The notes: a model not told the origin generated them from the letters alone. A stretch of DNA of 64,000 nucleotides from Azovibrio restrictus DSM 23866 (GCF_000429665.1 NZ_AUCH01000002.1:1-64000), one strand, 5' to 3'; shown: positions 35,255-43,591, counted from the first letter of the stretch. A program made the numbers and translations.

Positions 35255-35872
35255 ATGCGTGCGGTAATGGTGGCAAATCCCAAGGGCGGGGCTGGCAAGA
35301 CGACCCTGGCAACCAATCTGGCCGGCTATTTTGCCAACCAGGAACTGAGTGTCAGCCTCTGCGATCTGGATCGCCAGCAATCCTCCCTGCGCTGGATGGC
35401 GTTCCGGGACCCGGGCCTGCCCTCGGTGACCGGCTATTTCGGCGGCAACCAGATGCTCATCAACCTGCCTCAGGAGCCCGACTGGGTGGTCCTGGACGCC
35501 CCGGCCGGTTTCCAGGGCTACAAGCTCAATGACTATCTGCGCGCCGTGGATCGGGTGATCATCCCCGTGGTGCCGTCCATCTTCGACATGGCCGCCACCG
35601 AGGACTTCCTGAATGCGGTGCGCCAGGACCTGCGCGGCCGGGCCGCCAAGATCGGCATCGTCGCCATGCGCGTCGATCCCCGCACCCGGGCGGCAGCCAT
35701 GCTGGAAGAGTTCCTGCGCCACTTCGACATCCCCATCCTGGCTTACCTGCGCAACACCCAGAACTACGTGAACGTGGCGGCTGCCGGCCAGACCATCTTC
35801 GATCCCCCCCGCTCCAAGTTCAAGCGGGACGCGGAGCAATGGGCCAGCCTGCTGGAGTGGCTGAAAGATTAA
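35255..35872 (+). CDS. ParA-family ATPase (orphan)
   Basis: 205 residues with a deviant Walker A KGGAGKTT (10-17), CDLDRQQSS and the Walker B-like WVVLDAPAG. It is a short ParA/MinD-type ATPase without the N-terminal helix-turn-helix of plasmid ParA. No parB lies nearby, so it probably positions a protein cargo rather than DNA. The start at 35255 follows a GGGAG site. A TATAAT hexamer at 35206-35211 is the likely -10. A tRNA cluster follows. Confidence 0.88.
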   Translation: MRAVMVANPKGGAGKTTLATNLAGYFANQELSVSLCDLDRQQSSLRWMAFRDPGLPSVTGYFGGNQMLINLPQEPDWVVLDAPAGFQGYKLNDYLRAVDRVIIPVVPSIFDMAATEDFLNAVRQDLRGRAAKIGIVAMRVDPRTRAAAMLEEFLRHFDIPILAYLRNTQNYVNVAAAGQTIFDPPRSKFKRDAEQWASLLEWLKD

Positions 35873-35885
35873 ATCCTGAAAAGTG

Positions 35886-35914
35886 TTGACAGGCCTTTGC
35901 CTGCTCCCTATAAT
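35886..35914 (+). promoter_or_regulatory. Consensus sigma-70 promoter of tRNA-fMet
   Basis: TTGACA (35886-35891), 17-base spacer, TATAAT (35909-35914): a perfect consensus promoter whose start site would lie about ten bases before the mature tRNA. Confidence 0.92.
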
Positions 35915-35931
35915 CTCATCTCTCTGACGGA

Positions 35932-36009
<78 letters not shown>

Positions 36010-36040
36010 GCCTTCATAGGCTGGAGTCAGAGATACAATC

Positions 36041-36068
36041 AGCCCGGTTGAACTCGCCGGGCTTTTTG
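36041..36068 (+). terminator. Rho-independent terminator after tRNA-fMet
   Basis: AGCCCGG/CCGGGCT with a nine-base loop followed by TTTTT, separating tRNA-fMet from tRNA-Asn. Confidence 0.85.
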
Positions 36069-36084
36069 TTGATTCAATACCGAT

Positions 36085-36160
36085 TCCTCGATAGCTCAGT
36101 CGGTAGAGCGCCGGACTGTTAATCCGTAGGTCCCTGGTTCGAGCCCAGGTCGAGGAGCCA
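36085..36160 (+). tRNA. tRNA-Asn (GUU)
   Basis: 76 nucleotides with encoded CCA. Acceptor TCCTCGA/TCGAGGA, anticodon GTT in ACTGTTAAT, and T-arm GGTTCGAGCC are all well formed. Confidence 0.97.
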
Positions 36161-36200
36161 GCTTTCCGCTTTCCATCGCTCGATGGGAAGCACAAGGGAA

Positions 36201-36275
<75 letters not shown>

Positions 36276-36351
36276 TTCCCTGTTCCCTGTTTTTCCCCAT
36301 CTTTCAGTTTTTCCCCGTCTGCATGCCTGTTCCTGCAGGGCTTTGCCGCGT

Positions 36352-37287
36352 TCAGCCCAGGCTGGTGTCGAGCACCATCATCAGGGCGAATCCTGCCATC
36401 AGGCCCAGGGTGGCTGGTGTCTGGTGGCCGTTCCGGTGGGTTTCCGGGATCACTTCGTGGGAGACTACGAAGATCATGGCGCCGGCAGCCAGCCCCAGTC
36501 CCAGGGGGTAGGCCAGGGCCATGCCGCTGGAGAGTCCGACCCCCAGCAGGGCGCCGATGGGTTCCAGCAGGCCGCTCAGACCCGCCACAGCCACCGCCTT
36601 CAGGGCCGGGAACCCGGCGCCCCGTAGGGCCAGGGCCACGGCCAGCCCCTCGGGAATGTCCTGCAGGGCGATGGCAGTGGTGAGGGGAATGCCCACTCCC
36701 AGGTCGCCCCCGGCAAAACTGACGCCGATGGCCATGCCCTCGGGCAGGTTGTGCAGGGCGATGGCGAACACGAACAGCCAGACCCGGCCGCAGCGTTCAT
36801 GGCCGGGGCCGCAGGGACCTGTCTTGTCGTGCTCGTGGGGCGTGAATTCATCCAGACCCAGCATCAGCAGCACCCCCAGTCCCATGCCCAGCACCACCAC
36901 GGCGGCGCCCAGCGGCTTGCTGCCGAGAATTTCCCCGCCGGCTTCGAGCCCGGGGAGGAGCAGGGAGAAGGCGCTGGCCGCCAGCATCATGCCGGCGGCC
37001 AGGCCCAGCAGGCTGTCTTCCAGCTTTTGCGGGATGCCGCGCAGGAACAGGGCGGGCAGGGCGCCCAGGGTGGTGGTGGCGAAACCGGCCAGGCCTCCCA
37101 GCAGGGCCTGACGCAGCATGGGGCTGGCTTCGCCCCTGGCGACCTGGAACAGGCTCTGGGCCAGGAGCAGGAGCACGGCCAGCAGGGACAGCCCCAGGCC
37201 CAGGGCCGCGAGGGGATGCTGGCGGGCGTGTCCGGCGAGGGTGCTGATCCAGTCGGGGACCAGGCTGGCGGGGCGGGTGGCTTCCAT
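36352..37287 (-). CDS. ZIP-family metal transporter
   Basis: The 311-residue membrane protein with about eight helices contains both ZIP metal-site motifs: ALHNLPEGMAIGV (TM4) and ALQDIPEGLAVAL (TM5). A His-rich loop (EFTPHEHDKTGPCGPGHERCG, about 165-187) precedes TM4 and probably binds metal. ZIP proteins import zinc, iron or manganese into the cytosol. It is single, with a strong terminator upstream belonging to ahpF. Confidence 0.93.
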   Translation of the reverse strand: MEATRPASLVPDWISTLAGHARQHPLAALGLGLSLLAVLLLLAQSLFQVARGEASPMLRQALLGGLAGFATTTLGALPALFLRGIPQKLEDSLLGLAAGMMLAASAFSLLLPGLEAGGEILGSKPLGAAVVVLGMGLGVLLMLGLDEFTPHEHDKTGPCGPGHERCGRVWLFVFAIALHNLPEGMAIGVSFAGGDLGVGIPLTTAIALQDIPEGLAVALALRGAGFPALKAVAVAGLSGLLEPIGALLGVGLSSGMALAYPLGLGLAAGAMIFVVSHEVIPETHRNGHQTPATLGLMAGFALMMVLDTSLG

Positions 37288-37327
37288 GGGGACTCCTGGG
37301 GGATCAGGGACTGGACTTATTTTCCAC

Positions 37328-37371
37328 GCAAAACGGGGTGACGGGCCAGACAGCCGGTCACCCCGTTTTGC
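37328..37371 (-). terminator. Strong terminator after ahpF
   Basis: A perfect 15-bp stem (GCAAAACGGGGTGAC and its complement) with a 14-base loop, 14 bases after the ahpF stop. The A/T ends could make it work in both directions. Confidence 0.85.
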
Positions 37372-37384
37372 TGCCGGGCCGGCC

Positions 37385-38947
37385 TCAAGCCGGGGCGGAG
37401 CTGCGGATCAGGTGGTCAAAGGCCGAGAGGCTGGCCTTGGCCCCTTCGCCCATGGCGATGATGATCTGCTTGTAGGGCACGGTGGTGCAATCCCCGGCGG
37501 CGAACACCCCGGGCACCGAGGTCTGGCCCTTGGCATCCACCACGATCTCGCCGAACCTGGAGAGCTCGACGCTGCCCTTGAGGAAGTCCGTGTTGGGCAG
37601 CAGGCCGATCTGCACGAAGATGCCTTCCAGCTCGATCTGGTGTACCGCGCCGCTGGCCCGGTCCTTGTAGGTGAGGCCGGTGACCTTCTGGCCGTCGCCA
37701 TTCACCTCGGTGGTCTGGGCTTCCTTGATCACCGTGACATTGGGCAGGCTGTAGAGCTTTTTCTGCAGCACGGCGTCGGCCCGGAGTTCGCTGCCGAATT
37801 CCAGCAGGGTCACCTGGGCGACGATGCCGGCCAGGTCGATGGCGGCTTCCACCCCGGAGTTGCCGCCGCCGATCACGGCGACCCGCTTGCCCTTGAACAG
37901 GGGGCCGTCGCAATGGGGGCAGTAGGCCACGCCCTTGGCCCGGTATTCGGCTTCACCGGGCACGTTCATCTCGCGCCAGCGGGCGCCGGTGGCGAGGATC
38001 ACGGTCTTGCTCCTGAGCACCGCGCCGGAGGCCAGCTGCACCTGGATGGGGCCGCCGTTTTCACCGGGTACCAGGGCCTCGGCCTTCTGCAGGTTCATGA
38101 TGTCCACATCGTATTCCCGCACATGCTGCTCCAGGGCCATGGCCAGCTTGGGTCCTTCGGTTTCCTTGACGGAAATGAAGTTCTCGATGGCCAGGGTGTC
38201 CAGCACCTGACCGCCGAAACGCTCGGCCACCACCCCGGTGCGGATGCCCTTGCGGGCCGCGTAGATGGCGGCGGCGGAGCCGGCCGGGCCGCCCCCGACC
38301 ACCAGCACGTCGAAGGCTTCCTTCTGGCTGATCTTCTCGGCTTCCCGGGCGATGGCGCCGGTGTCCAGCTTGGCGAGGATTTCCTCGGCGCTCATGCGGC
38401 CCTGGCCGAACAGTTCGCCGTTCAGGTAAATGGCGGGCACCCCCATGATCTGGCGTTCCTCCACCTCCTGCTGGAACATGCCCCCGTCGATCATCACCGC
38501 CTCGAAGCCGGGGTTGAGCACGGCCATGGTGTTCAGGGCCTGCACCACGTCCGGGCAGTTGTGGCAGGTGAGGGAAATGAAGGTCTCGAAGCTGTACTTG
38601 CCGTCCAGGGCCTTGATCTGCTCGATCACGTCCGCCTCCAGCTTGGGCGGATGACCGCCGCTCTGGAGCAGGGCCAGGATCAGGGAGGTGAATTCGTGGC
38701 CCATGGGAATGCCGGCGAAGTGGATGCGCGGCGCCTGGCCCTGGCGGGCGATGCCGAAGGAGGGGCGGCGCTTGTAATTGCCATCCAGGCGCAGGCTCAC
38801 CTGTTCGGAAAGGCCGGCGATGTCTTCGAGCAGGGCGCGCATTTCGGCGGCCTTGGGGCTCTCGTCCAGGGAGGCCACCAGTTCGATGGGCTGGACGAGC
38901 TTGGTCAGGTAGGCCTGCAACTGGGTCTTGATGTTGGCGTCGAGCAT
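37385..38947 (-). CDS. ahpF: Alkyl hydroperoxide reductase subunit F
   Basis: The 520-residue NAD(P)H:peroxiredoxin oxidoreductase passes electrons to AhpC. The N-terminal tandem thioredoxin fold carries CHNC (128-131). The FAD/NAD part shows VLVVGGGPAGSAAAIYAA and the second redox pair in YCPHCDGPLF. Residue count and domain order equal those of enteric AhpF. It lies downstream of ahpC with a terminator-like hairpin between them, so it may be expressed by read-through at a lower level. Confidence 0.97.
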   Translation of the reverse strand: MLDANIKTQLQAYLTKLVQPIELVASLDESPKAAEMRALLEDIAGLSEQVSLRLDGNYKRRPSFGIARQGQAPRIHFAGIPMGHEFTSLILALLQSGGHPPKLEADVIEQIKALDGKYSFETFISLTCHNCPDVVQALNTMAVLNPGFEAVMIDGGMFQQEVEERQIMGVPAIYLNGELFGQGRMSAEEILAKLDTGAIAREAEKISQKEAFDVLVVGGGPAGSAAAIYAARKGIRTGVVAERFGGQVLDTLAIENFISVKETEGPKLAMALEQHVREYDVDIMNLQKAEALVPGENGGPIQVQLASGAVLRSKTVILATGARWREMNVPGEAEYRAKGVAYCPHCDGPLFKGKRVAVIGGGNSGVEAAIDLAGIVAQVTLLEFGSELRADAVLQKKLYSLPNVTVIKEAQTTEVNGDGQKVTGLTYKDRASGAVHQIELEGIFVQIGLLPNTDFLKGSVELSRFGEIVVDAKGQTSVPGVFAAGDCTTVPYKQIIIAMGEGAKASLSAFDHLIRSSAPA

Positions 38948-39003
38948 GGTGTTCTCCCTTTGTTGGAATTGATGCCGATGGAATGGCTTGCGAATCGCAA
39001 TGA

Positions 39004-39037
39004 AAAGGCGCCAGGACAGGGTTGCGCTGGCGCCTTT
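39004..39037 (-). terminator. Terminator between ahpC and ahpF
   Basis: An 11-bp perfect stem (AAAGGCGCCAG and complement) with a 12-base loop, followed on the minus strand by TTTT. It would make ahpC the more abundant product. Confidence 0.8.
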
Positions 39038-39092
39038 GCGCTGCGATCCGGGCCGTCCCGGAGGACGGCCGGATGGTCGGGGCCCGAAAGCC

Positions 39093-39656
39093 TTAGATCT
39101 TGCCGACCAGGTCGATGGAGGGAGCCAGGGTGGCGGCGCCTTCCTTCCACTTGGCGGGGCAGACCTGACCCGGGTGGGCGGCGGTGTATTGGGCGGCCTT
39201 CAGCTTGCGCAGGGTTTCGGACACGTCCCGGGCGATCTCGTTGGAGTGGATTTCCAGGGTCTTGATGACGCCGTCCGGGTTGATGATGAAGGTACCGCGC
39301 AGGGCCAGGCCTTCTTCGGGGATATGCACGCCGAAGGCGTTGGTCAGCTGGTGGGTGGGGTCACCGATCAGGGGGAACTTGGCCTTGCCCACGGCGGGGG
39401 AGGTTTCGTGCCACACCTTGTGGGAGAAGTGGGTGTCGGTGGTGACGATGTATACCTCGGCACCGGCTTTCTGGAATTCGGCGTAGTTGTCGGCGGCGTC
39501 TTCGATTTCGGTGGGGCAGTTGAAGGTGAAGGCGGCCGGCATGAAGATCAGCACGGACCACTTGCCCTTCAGATCGGCGTCGGAAACCTCGATGAACTTG
39601 CCGTTGTGGAACGCATTGACCTTGAAGGGTTGAACCTGGGTGTTGATCAGAGACAT
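39093..39656 (-). CDS. ahpC: Alkyl hydroperoxide reductase subunit C (peroxiredoxin)
   Basis: The 187-residue typical 2-Cys peroxiredoxin reduces H2O2 and organic peroxides. Peroxidatic Cys47 lies in FTFNCPTEIEDAAD and the resolving Cys near residue 168 in GQVCPAKWKEG. An AAGGAG site precedes the ATG. Promoter hexamers TTGGAA (39719-39724, complement) and TAATAT (39695-39700, complement) are 18 bases apart and adjoin an OxyR-like site. Confidence 0.98.
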   Translation of the reverse strand: MSLINTQVQPFKVNAFHNGKFIEVSDADLKGKWSVLIFMPAAFTFNCPTEIEDAADNYAEFQKAGAEVYIVTTDTHFSHKVWHETSPAVGKAKFPLIGDPTHQLTNAFGVHIPEEGLALRGTFIINPDGVIKTLEIHSNEIARDVSETLRKLKAAQYTAAHPGQVCPAKWKEGAATLAPSIDLVGKI

Positions 39657-39723
39657 CGTTTTTCTCCTTGGGTTGTGTTGAATCGACAGAACGGATATTA
39701 GGGAGGCGGCAGGTATTGTTCCA

Positions 39724-39760
39724 ATTGTTTGTACGCATATGGGAAATAGCTTTCGCCTAT
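39724..39760 (-). promoter_or_regulatory. OxyR-like binding site upstream of ahpC
   Basis: Four tetramers at 11-base intervals read ATTG-N7-GCAT-N7-ATAG-N7-CTAT, against the OxyR pattern ATAG-N7-CTAT-N7-ATAG-N7-CTAT. Two are exact and two partial. The site touches the -35 hexamer of the ahpC promoter, as expected for an activator. Confidence 0.65.
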
Positions 39761-39857
39761 CGGCTTGAGTTTGGGTATTTGCAAAATCTCTGCCCCTCTG
39801 CCATCAACGGGGTTGGGGCGGCTACAATCCCGGGGTTTTCTGCCCCTCTTTGACGCC

Positions 39858-40736
39858 ATGTCTGTTCTGGAATCCCGTAGCGAATACCTGGAGGTGCGCG
39901 GCCTGCGCTATCACCTGCGGCACTGGGGCCAGGACCCGGCGCCCCGGGTGCTGTTCCTGCATGGCTGGATGGATTCTTCCCCCACCTTCCAGTTCGTGGT
40001 GGAGGCCCTGGCCCGGGACTGGCACGTGATCGCTCCCGACTGGCGGGGCTATGGTGCTTCCGAATGGCTGGGGCGGCCTTACTGGTTCCCTGATTACTAC
40101 GCCGATCTGGACCAGCTGCTGGCCCACACCTTTCCCGGAAGGCCGGCCCGGGTGGTGGGGCACAGCATGGGGGGCAGCGTGGCGGCTGCCTATGCCGGCC
40201 TGCGTCCCGGCCGGGTGCAGGAGCTGGCGGTGCTGGATTTCCTCGGACTCAAGCCGCCGCCGGCGGAGCAGGGCGCTGCCGACACCTTGCTCACCTGGCT
40301 GGAGGGCATCGCCAGCCCGCCGCGGCTGCGGGCTTACAAGGACAGGGAACAGCTGGCCCGCTGGCTGATGGCGGTCAATCCCCGCCTGCTGCCGGAACGG
40401 GCCGCCTTCCTGGCGGAACGGGTGAGCCGGGAGCGCCCCGATGGGCAGGTGGAGATGGCCTGCGATCCCTGGCACAAGGTGCCGGCGCCCCATCCCTACC
40501 GGATCGAGGATGCCATGGACTGCTGGCGCCGGGTGGAGGCCCGGGTGCTGCAGCTGGTGGCCGACCAGGGCTACGTGCAGCAGCGTTTCGGCGCTCGCCC
40601 CGAGGAGTTCCGGCGGCGTCTGGATTGCTTCCGGCAGCTGCGTCTGGAGACCGTCGTCGATGCCGGGCACAACCTGCAGCACGACCAGCCGGAACAGGTG
40701 GCCCGGGTGCTGGAGGATTTCCTGAGCCGGGATTGA
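39858..40736 (+). CDS. Alpha/beta-fold hydrolase
   Basis: The 292 residues contain the motifs FLHGWMDSS (oxyanion), DWRGYGASEW, VGHSMGGSVAA (nucleophile Ser) and VDAGHNLQHDQPEQ (catalytic His), a typical cytosolic hydrolase of the haloalkane-dehalogenase/epoxide-hydrolase-like shape. Substrate cannot be inferred. The ATG at 39858 is preferred to an upstream frame that overlaps the ahpC promoter. It converges on map. Confidence 0.88.
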   Translation: MSVLESRSEYLEVRGLRYHLRHWGQDPAPRVLFLHGWMDSSPTFQFVVEALARDWHVIAPDWRGYGASEWLGRPYWFPDYYADLDQLLAHTFPGRPARVVGHSMGGSVAAAYAGLRPGRVQELAVLDFLGLKPPPAEQGAADTLLTWLEGIASPPRLRAYKDREQLARWLMAVNPRLLPERAAFLAERVSRERPDGQVEMACDPWHKVPAPHPYRIEDAMDCWRRVEARVLQLVADQGYVQQRFGARPEEFRRRLDCFRQLRLETVVDAGHNLQHDQPEQVARVLEDFLSRD

Positions 40737-40755
40737 ATCTGGCCTCAGTGCGCTT

Positions 40756-41565
40756 TCAGGTGGGCAGGATGGGTGGGTAGTCCCCGTAGCCCTCGGGCCA
40801 GGGGGTGAGGATCTCGCAGCCGCTTTCCGTGACGGCCACCATGTGTTCCCACTGGGCCGACAGGGAGTGGTCCCGGGTTACCACCGTCCAGCCGTCCGGC
40901 AGGTGCTTGGTGGCGGCCTTGCCCGCATTGAGCATGGGCTCGATAGTGAAGATCATGCCTGGCTCCAGGCGCAGCCCGGTGTTCGGGCGGCCGTAATGGA
41001 GCACCTGGGGTTCGTCGTGGTAGATCCGGCCGATGCCGTGGCCGCAGTATTCGCGCACCACGCTGAAGCCTTCCCGGTGGGCCACCTGCTGGATGGCGTG
41101 GCCCACGTCACCCAGGGTTGCCCCGGGCCGGACCTGGCGGATGCCGGCGCCCATGGCTTCGTAGGTGGTGCGGACCAGGCGTCTGGCCAGGGTGCCAGGC
41201 TCGCCGACGCAGTACATGCGGCTGGTGTCTCCGAACCAGCCGTCCTTGATCAGGGCCACGTCGATGTTCACGATGTCGCCCTGCTTCAGTTTCCGCTCGG
41301 AGGGGATGCCGTGGCAGATGACGTGGTTCACCGAGGCGCAGATGGTCTTGGGATAGCCGTGGTAGCCGATGTTGGCGGGAATGGCCTGGAGCTCGTGGAC
41401 GATGTAGTCATGGCAGCGCTGGTCCAGCTCATCGGTGCTGACGCCGGGGCGTACGTGCTCGCCTATCATCTGCAGCACCCGGGCGGCCAGCTGGCCGGCG
41501 CGCCGGGCCAGGGCGATTTCTTCGGCCGTATGCAGGGGAACAACGGGGAGGGAAGGCTTGTTCAT
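40756..41565 (-). CDS. map: Methionine aminopeptidase type I
   Basis: The 269-residue metallopeptidase removes N-terminal Met. Metal ligands sit in VNIDVALIKDGWFGDTSRMY (two Asp), GHGIGRIYHDEP (His), FTIEPML (Glu) and QWEHMVAVTESG (Glu). It overlaps the stop of the ParD-like gene by four bases (ATGA), so the two are translationally coupled. The essential ribosomal-operon map may exist elsewhere; this looks like an additional copy. Confidence 0.95.
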   Translation of the reverse strand: MNKPSLPVVPLHTAEEIALARRAGQLAARVLQMIGEHVRPGVSTDELDQRCHDYIVHELQAIPANIGYHGYPKTICASVNHVICHGIPSERKLKQGDIVNIDVALIKDGWFGDTSRMYCVGEPGTLARRLVRTTYEAMGAGIRQVRPGATLGDVGHAIQQVAHREGFSVVREYCGHGIGRIYHDEPQVLHYGRPNTGLRLEPGMIFTIEPMLNAGKAATKHLPDGWTVVTRDHSLSAQWEHMVAVTESGCEILTPWPEGYGDYPPILPT

Positions 41566-41780
41566 GCGGCCCGGGCCCCCGTGTTCACGGTTTCCAGGTG
41601 CTGCTGTTCCGCCTGCAGCAGGAGCTGGCAGATATCACCATAGCTGAGCCCGGGCTGCAGCTCGGCCAGCATGCCCACCCGCAGCCAGTGTTCCGCCTGG
41701 GCGTTGATGGAGCGGCCCAGGGCGCCGCTGGCCAGGCGCAGGTTTTCATGCATCTGCTCGGAAATCTTGACGATACCCAT
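41562..41780 (-). CDS. ParD-like protein paired with map
   Basis: 72 residues: MGIVKISEQMHENLRLAS followed by GRSINAQAEHWLRVGMLAEL, a ribbon-helix-helix like that of ParD antitoxins (ParD_like family). No parE toxin is nearby; instead the stop overlaps the map start. AT-rich repeats of TATAT directly upstream (41794-41820) could be its own operator. It may regulate map expression. Confidence 0.8.
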   Translation of the reverse strand: MGIVKISEQMHENLRLASGALGRSINAQAEHWLRVGMLAELQPGLSYGDICQLLLQAEQQHLETVNTGARAA

Positions 41781-41872
41781 GGTTCATGGTCTTTATATGA
41801 TCTATATATGTTGCGTATATTAACAGCCGAAACGGCGCCCGCCCAGGGGGGCTACTATGCCCTTGAGCTGAA

Positions 41873-41887
41873 TAGACTATCGGTCTA
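41873..41887. promoter_or_regulatory. TetR operator 1 (autoregulatory)
   Basis: TAGAC-TATCG-GTCTA, a 5-5-5 inverted repeat 12 bases before the TetR start codon. The same arms and spacing recur at 42561-42575. Confidence 0.8.
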
Positions 41888-41899
41888 GTATCCCCGGCC

Positions 41900-42544
41900 A
41901 TGAACCCGTCCATCTCTCCCTCCCCCTTGCCCCGCCGTCGCGGCCGTCCGCCGCGGCAGGGGAGCGGCCAAAGTGAAACCCGGGAAATCCTGCTCCAGGC
42001 GGGGGTGGAAATCCTGGCCGAGAAGGGTTTTTCCGCCACCGGCATCGACGAAATCCTGCGTCGGGTGGGGGTGCCCAAGGGCTCCTTCTATCATTTCTTT
42101 GCCAGCAAGGAGGCCTTCGGCGTTGCCCTGGTGCGCCGCTACGGGGAGCTCCTTTCCCATAAGCTGGAGCGCAACCTGGGCAACGAGGCCCTGCCGCCCC
42201 TGGAGCGCCTGCGGGGGTTCGTGGCCGAGTCCCGGGCCCGAATGGCCCTGCACGGATTCCGGCGCGGCTGCCTGGTGGGCAACCTGGGGCAGGAGACGGG
42301 TTGCCTGCCCGGCAGTTTCCGCCAGCTGCTGGCCCAGGTATTCGCTGACTGGCAGGGACAGGTGGCCGCCTGTCTCGAAGCGGCCCGGGAACGGGGGGAA
42401 CTGGCCGCCGGGGCCGACTGCCAGCGGCTGGCCGCCTGTTTCTGGATAGGCTGGGAGGGGGCGGTGCTGCGGGCCAAGCTGGAGGCTTCCCCGGAACCCC
42501 TGGACATCTTTGCCGAGTTCTTCTTTGCCGGGCTGCCCCGCTAA
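41900..42544 (+). CDS. TetR-family regulator (NemR/AcuR-like)
   Basis: The 214 residues comprise an N-terminal helix-turn-helix (TREILLQAGVEILAEKGFSATGIDEILRRVGVPKGSFYHFFASKEAFG), followed by a ligand domain containing GCLVGNLGQETG, a segment conserved in the AcuR/NemR group that senses electrophiles. Matching operators lie before this gene and before the downstream nitroreductase gene, so it very probably represses both. Confidence 0.92.
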   Translation: MNPSISPSPLPRRRGRPPRQGSGQSETREILLQAGVEILAEKGFSATGIDEILRRVGVPKGSFYHFFASKEAFGVALVRRYGELLSHKLERNLGNEALPPLERLRGFVAESRARMALHGFRRGCLVGNLGQETGCLPGSFRQLLAQVFADWQGQVAACLEAARERGELAAGADCQRLAACFWIGWEGAVLRAKLEASPEPLDIFAEFFFAGLPR

Positions 42545-42560
42545 TTTTTTTGCAATTTTC

Positions 42561-42575
42561 TAGACAAGTGGTCTA
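42561..42575. promoter_or_regulatory. TetR operator 2 in nitroreductase promoter
   Basis: TAGAC-AAGTG-GTCTA lies between TTGCAA (42550-42555) and TAATTA (42574-42579), an 18-base-spaced promoter, so bound repressor would block polymerase. Confidence 0.8.
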
Positions 42576-42644
42576 ATTACATCCGCCCCGGACGGTCACT
42601 TTGTCAGTGCTCCGCCCCTCCTTCCATATCACCAGGAGTTTTCC

Positions 42645-43298
42645 ATGGATATCGCCCAGATCGCCCAGCGCCGCTACACCACCAAGGCTTTCACCCCCGG
42701 CCGGCCCCTTTCCGCCGAGCAGCTGGCCCAGCTGCGCGCCCTGCTGCGTCATGCCCCGTCCTCGGTCAATTCCCAGCCCTGGCATTTTGTCCTGGCGGCT
42801 TCCGAGCAGGGGCGGCAGCAGGTGCTGCAGGCCATGCAGGGAGATTTCTCCTATAACGCCGGCAAGGTCCGGGATGCCTCCCTGGTGGTGGTGCTCTGCG
42901 CCAGGCGCAGTCTCGATGATGCCCATCTGCAGGCGCTGCTGGAGCAGGAACAGCGGGATGGCCGCTATGCCACGCCCGAAGCCATGGCGACCCAGGACAA
43001 GACCCGGCGCTTCTACGTGGAACTGCACCAGAAGACGCTCCAGGATGAGGCCGTCTGGATCAGCCGCCAGGTCTACCTGGCCCTGGGCACTCTGCTCTTG
43101 GGTGCTGCCGCCATGGAGCTGGATGCCTGCCCCATGGAAGGTTTTGATGCCGCAGCCCTGGATCGGGAGCTGGGGCTGGAGCAGCAAGGCCTGACCAGCA
43201 TGGTGGTGGTGGCCCTGGGCTACCACTCCGAGGCGGATTTCAATGCCAGCCTGCCCAAGTCGCGCCTGGAGGAAGGCCGGGTGATCAGCGAAATCTGA
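42645..43298 (+). CDS. Nitroreductase (NfsB-like, oxygen-insensitive)
   Basis: The 217-residue FMN enzyme has RRYTTKAFTPGRPLS (phosphate-binding Arg/Lys), HAPSSVNSQPWHFVLA and ALGTLLLGAAAMELDACPMEGFD, the NfsB/NfnB hallmarks. It reduces nitroaromatics and quinones with NAD(P)H by two-electron steps in the cytosol. It is transcribed from a promoter carrying the TetR operator and would be induced by electrophiles or quinones. Confidence 0.94.
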   Translation: MDIAQIAQRRYTTKAFTPGRPLSAEQLAQLRALLRHAPSSVNSQPWHFVLAASEQGRQQVLQAMQGDFSYNAGKVRDASLVVVLCARRSLDDAHLQALLEQEQRDGRYATPEAMATQDKTRRFYVELHQKTLQDEAVWISRQVYLALGTLLLGAAAMELDACPMEGFDAAALDRELGLEQQGLTSMVVVALGYHSEADFNASLPKSRLEEGRVISEI

Positions 43299-43355
43299 AC
43301 TCCCGGCCGGGGACGCGGACAGGGCTGTTCATCCAGTAAAAATACTGTATATTTG

Positions 43356-43375
43356 CACTGTAAATTTAAACAGTG
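43356..43375. promoter_or_regulatory. LexA (SOS) box
   Basis: CACTGTAAATTTAAACAGTG contains the exact CTGT-N8-ACAG consensus, 23 bases before the following ATG. A second, weaker match (CTGT-N8-ACTG) lies immediately upstream at 43345-43360. Confidence 0.78.
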
Positions 43376-43398
43376 TTCGCGTACTCGGAGGTGAGATC

Positions 43399-43575
43399 AT
43401 GATGCAGCAACTGCAGAACTGGTTCGATCGCATGGTGGGGGTGGCCAGCCTGGAACGGGAGATGCACCGGCAGGCCAGGGAAATCTACCGGGCCCGGGAA
43501 TTACCGGCGGAAATCCACCTGCCCGCTTGCTGGCGCCGCCTGCCCCGGGTGGGCCAGCGGATCCAGGCCGGATGA
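43399..43575 (+). CDS. Small SOS-box-preceded protein, unknown
   Basis: 58 residues: MMQQLQNWFDRMVGVASLER, then an amphipathic basic helix (EMHRQAREIYRARELPAEIH) and a basic tail (CWRRLPRVGQRIQ). An excellent GGAGGTGA ribosome binding site lies seven bases upstream. No family is recognised. The LexA box upstream implies induction by DNA damage. It is followed after 16 bases by the thioredoxin-like gene, which may be co-induced. Confidence 0.7.
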   Translation: MMQQLQNWFDRMVGVASLEREMHRQAREIYRARELPAEIHLPACWRRLPRVGQRIQAG

Positions 43576-43591
43576 GCAGGGGCAAGCACCC

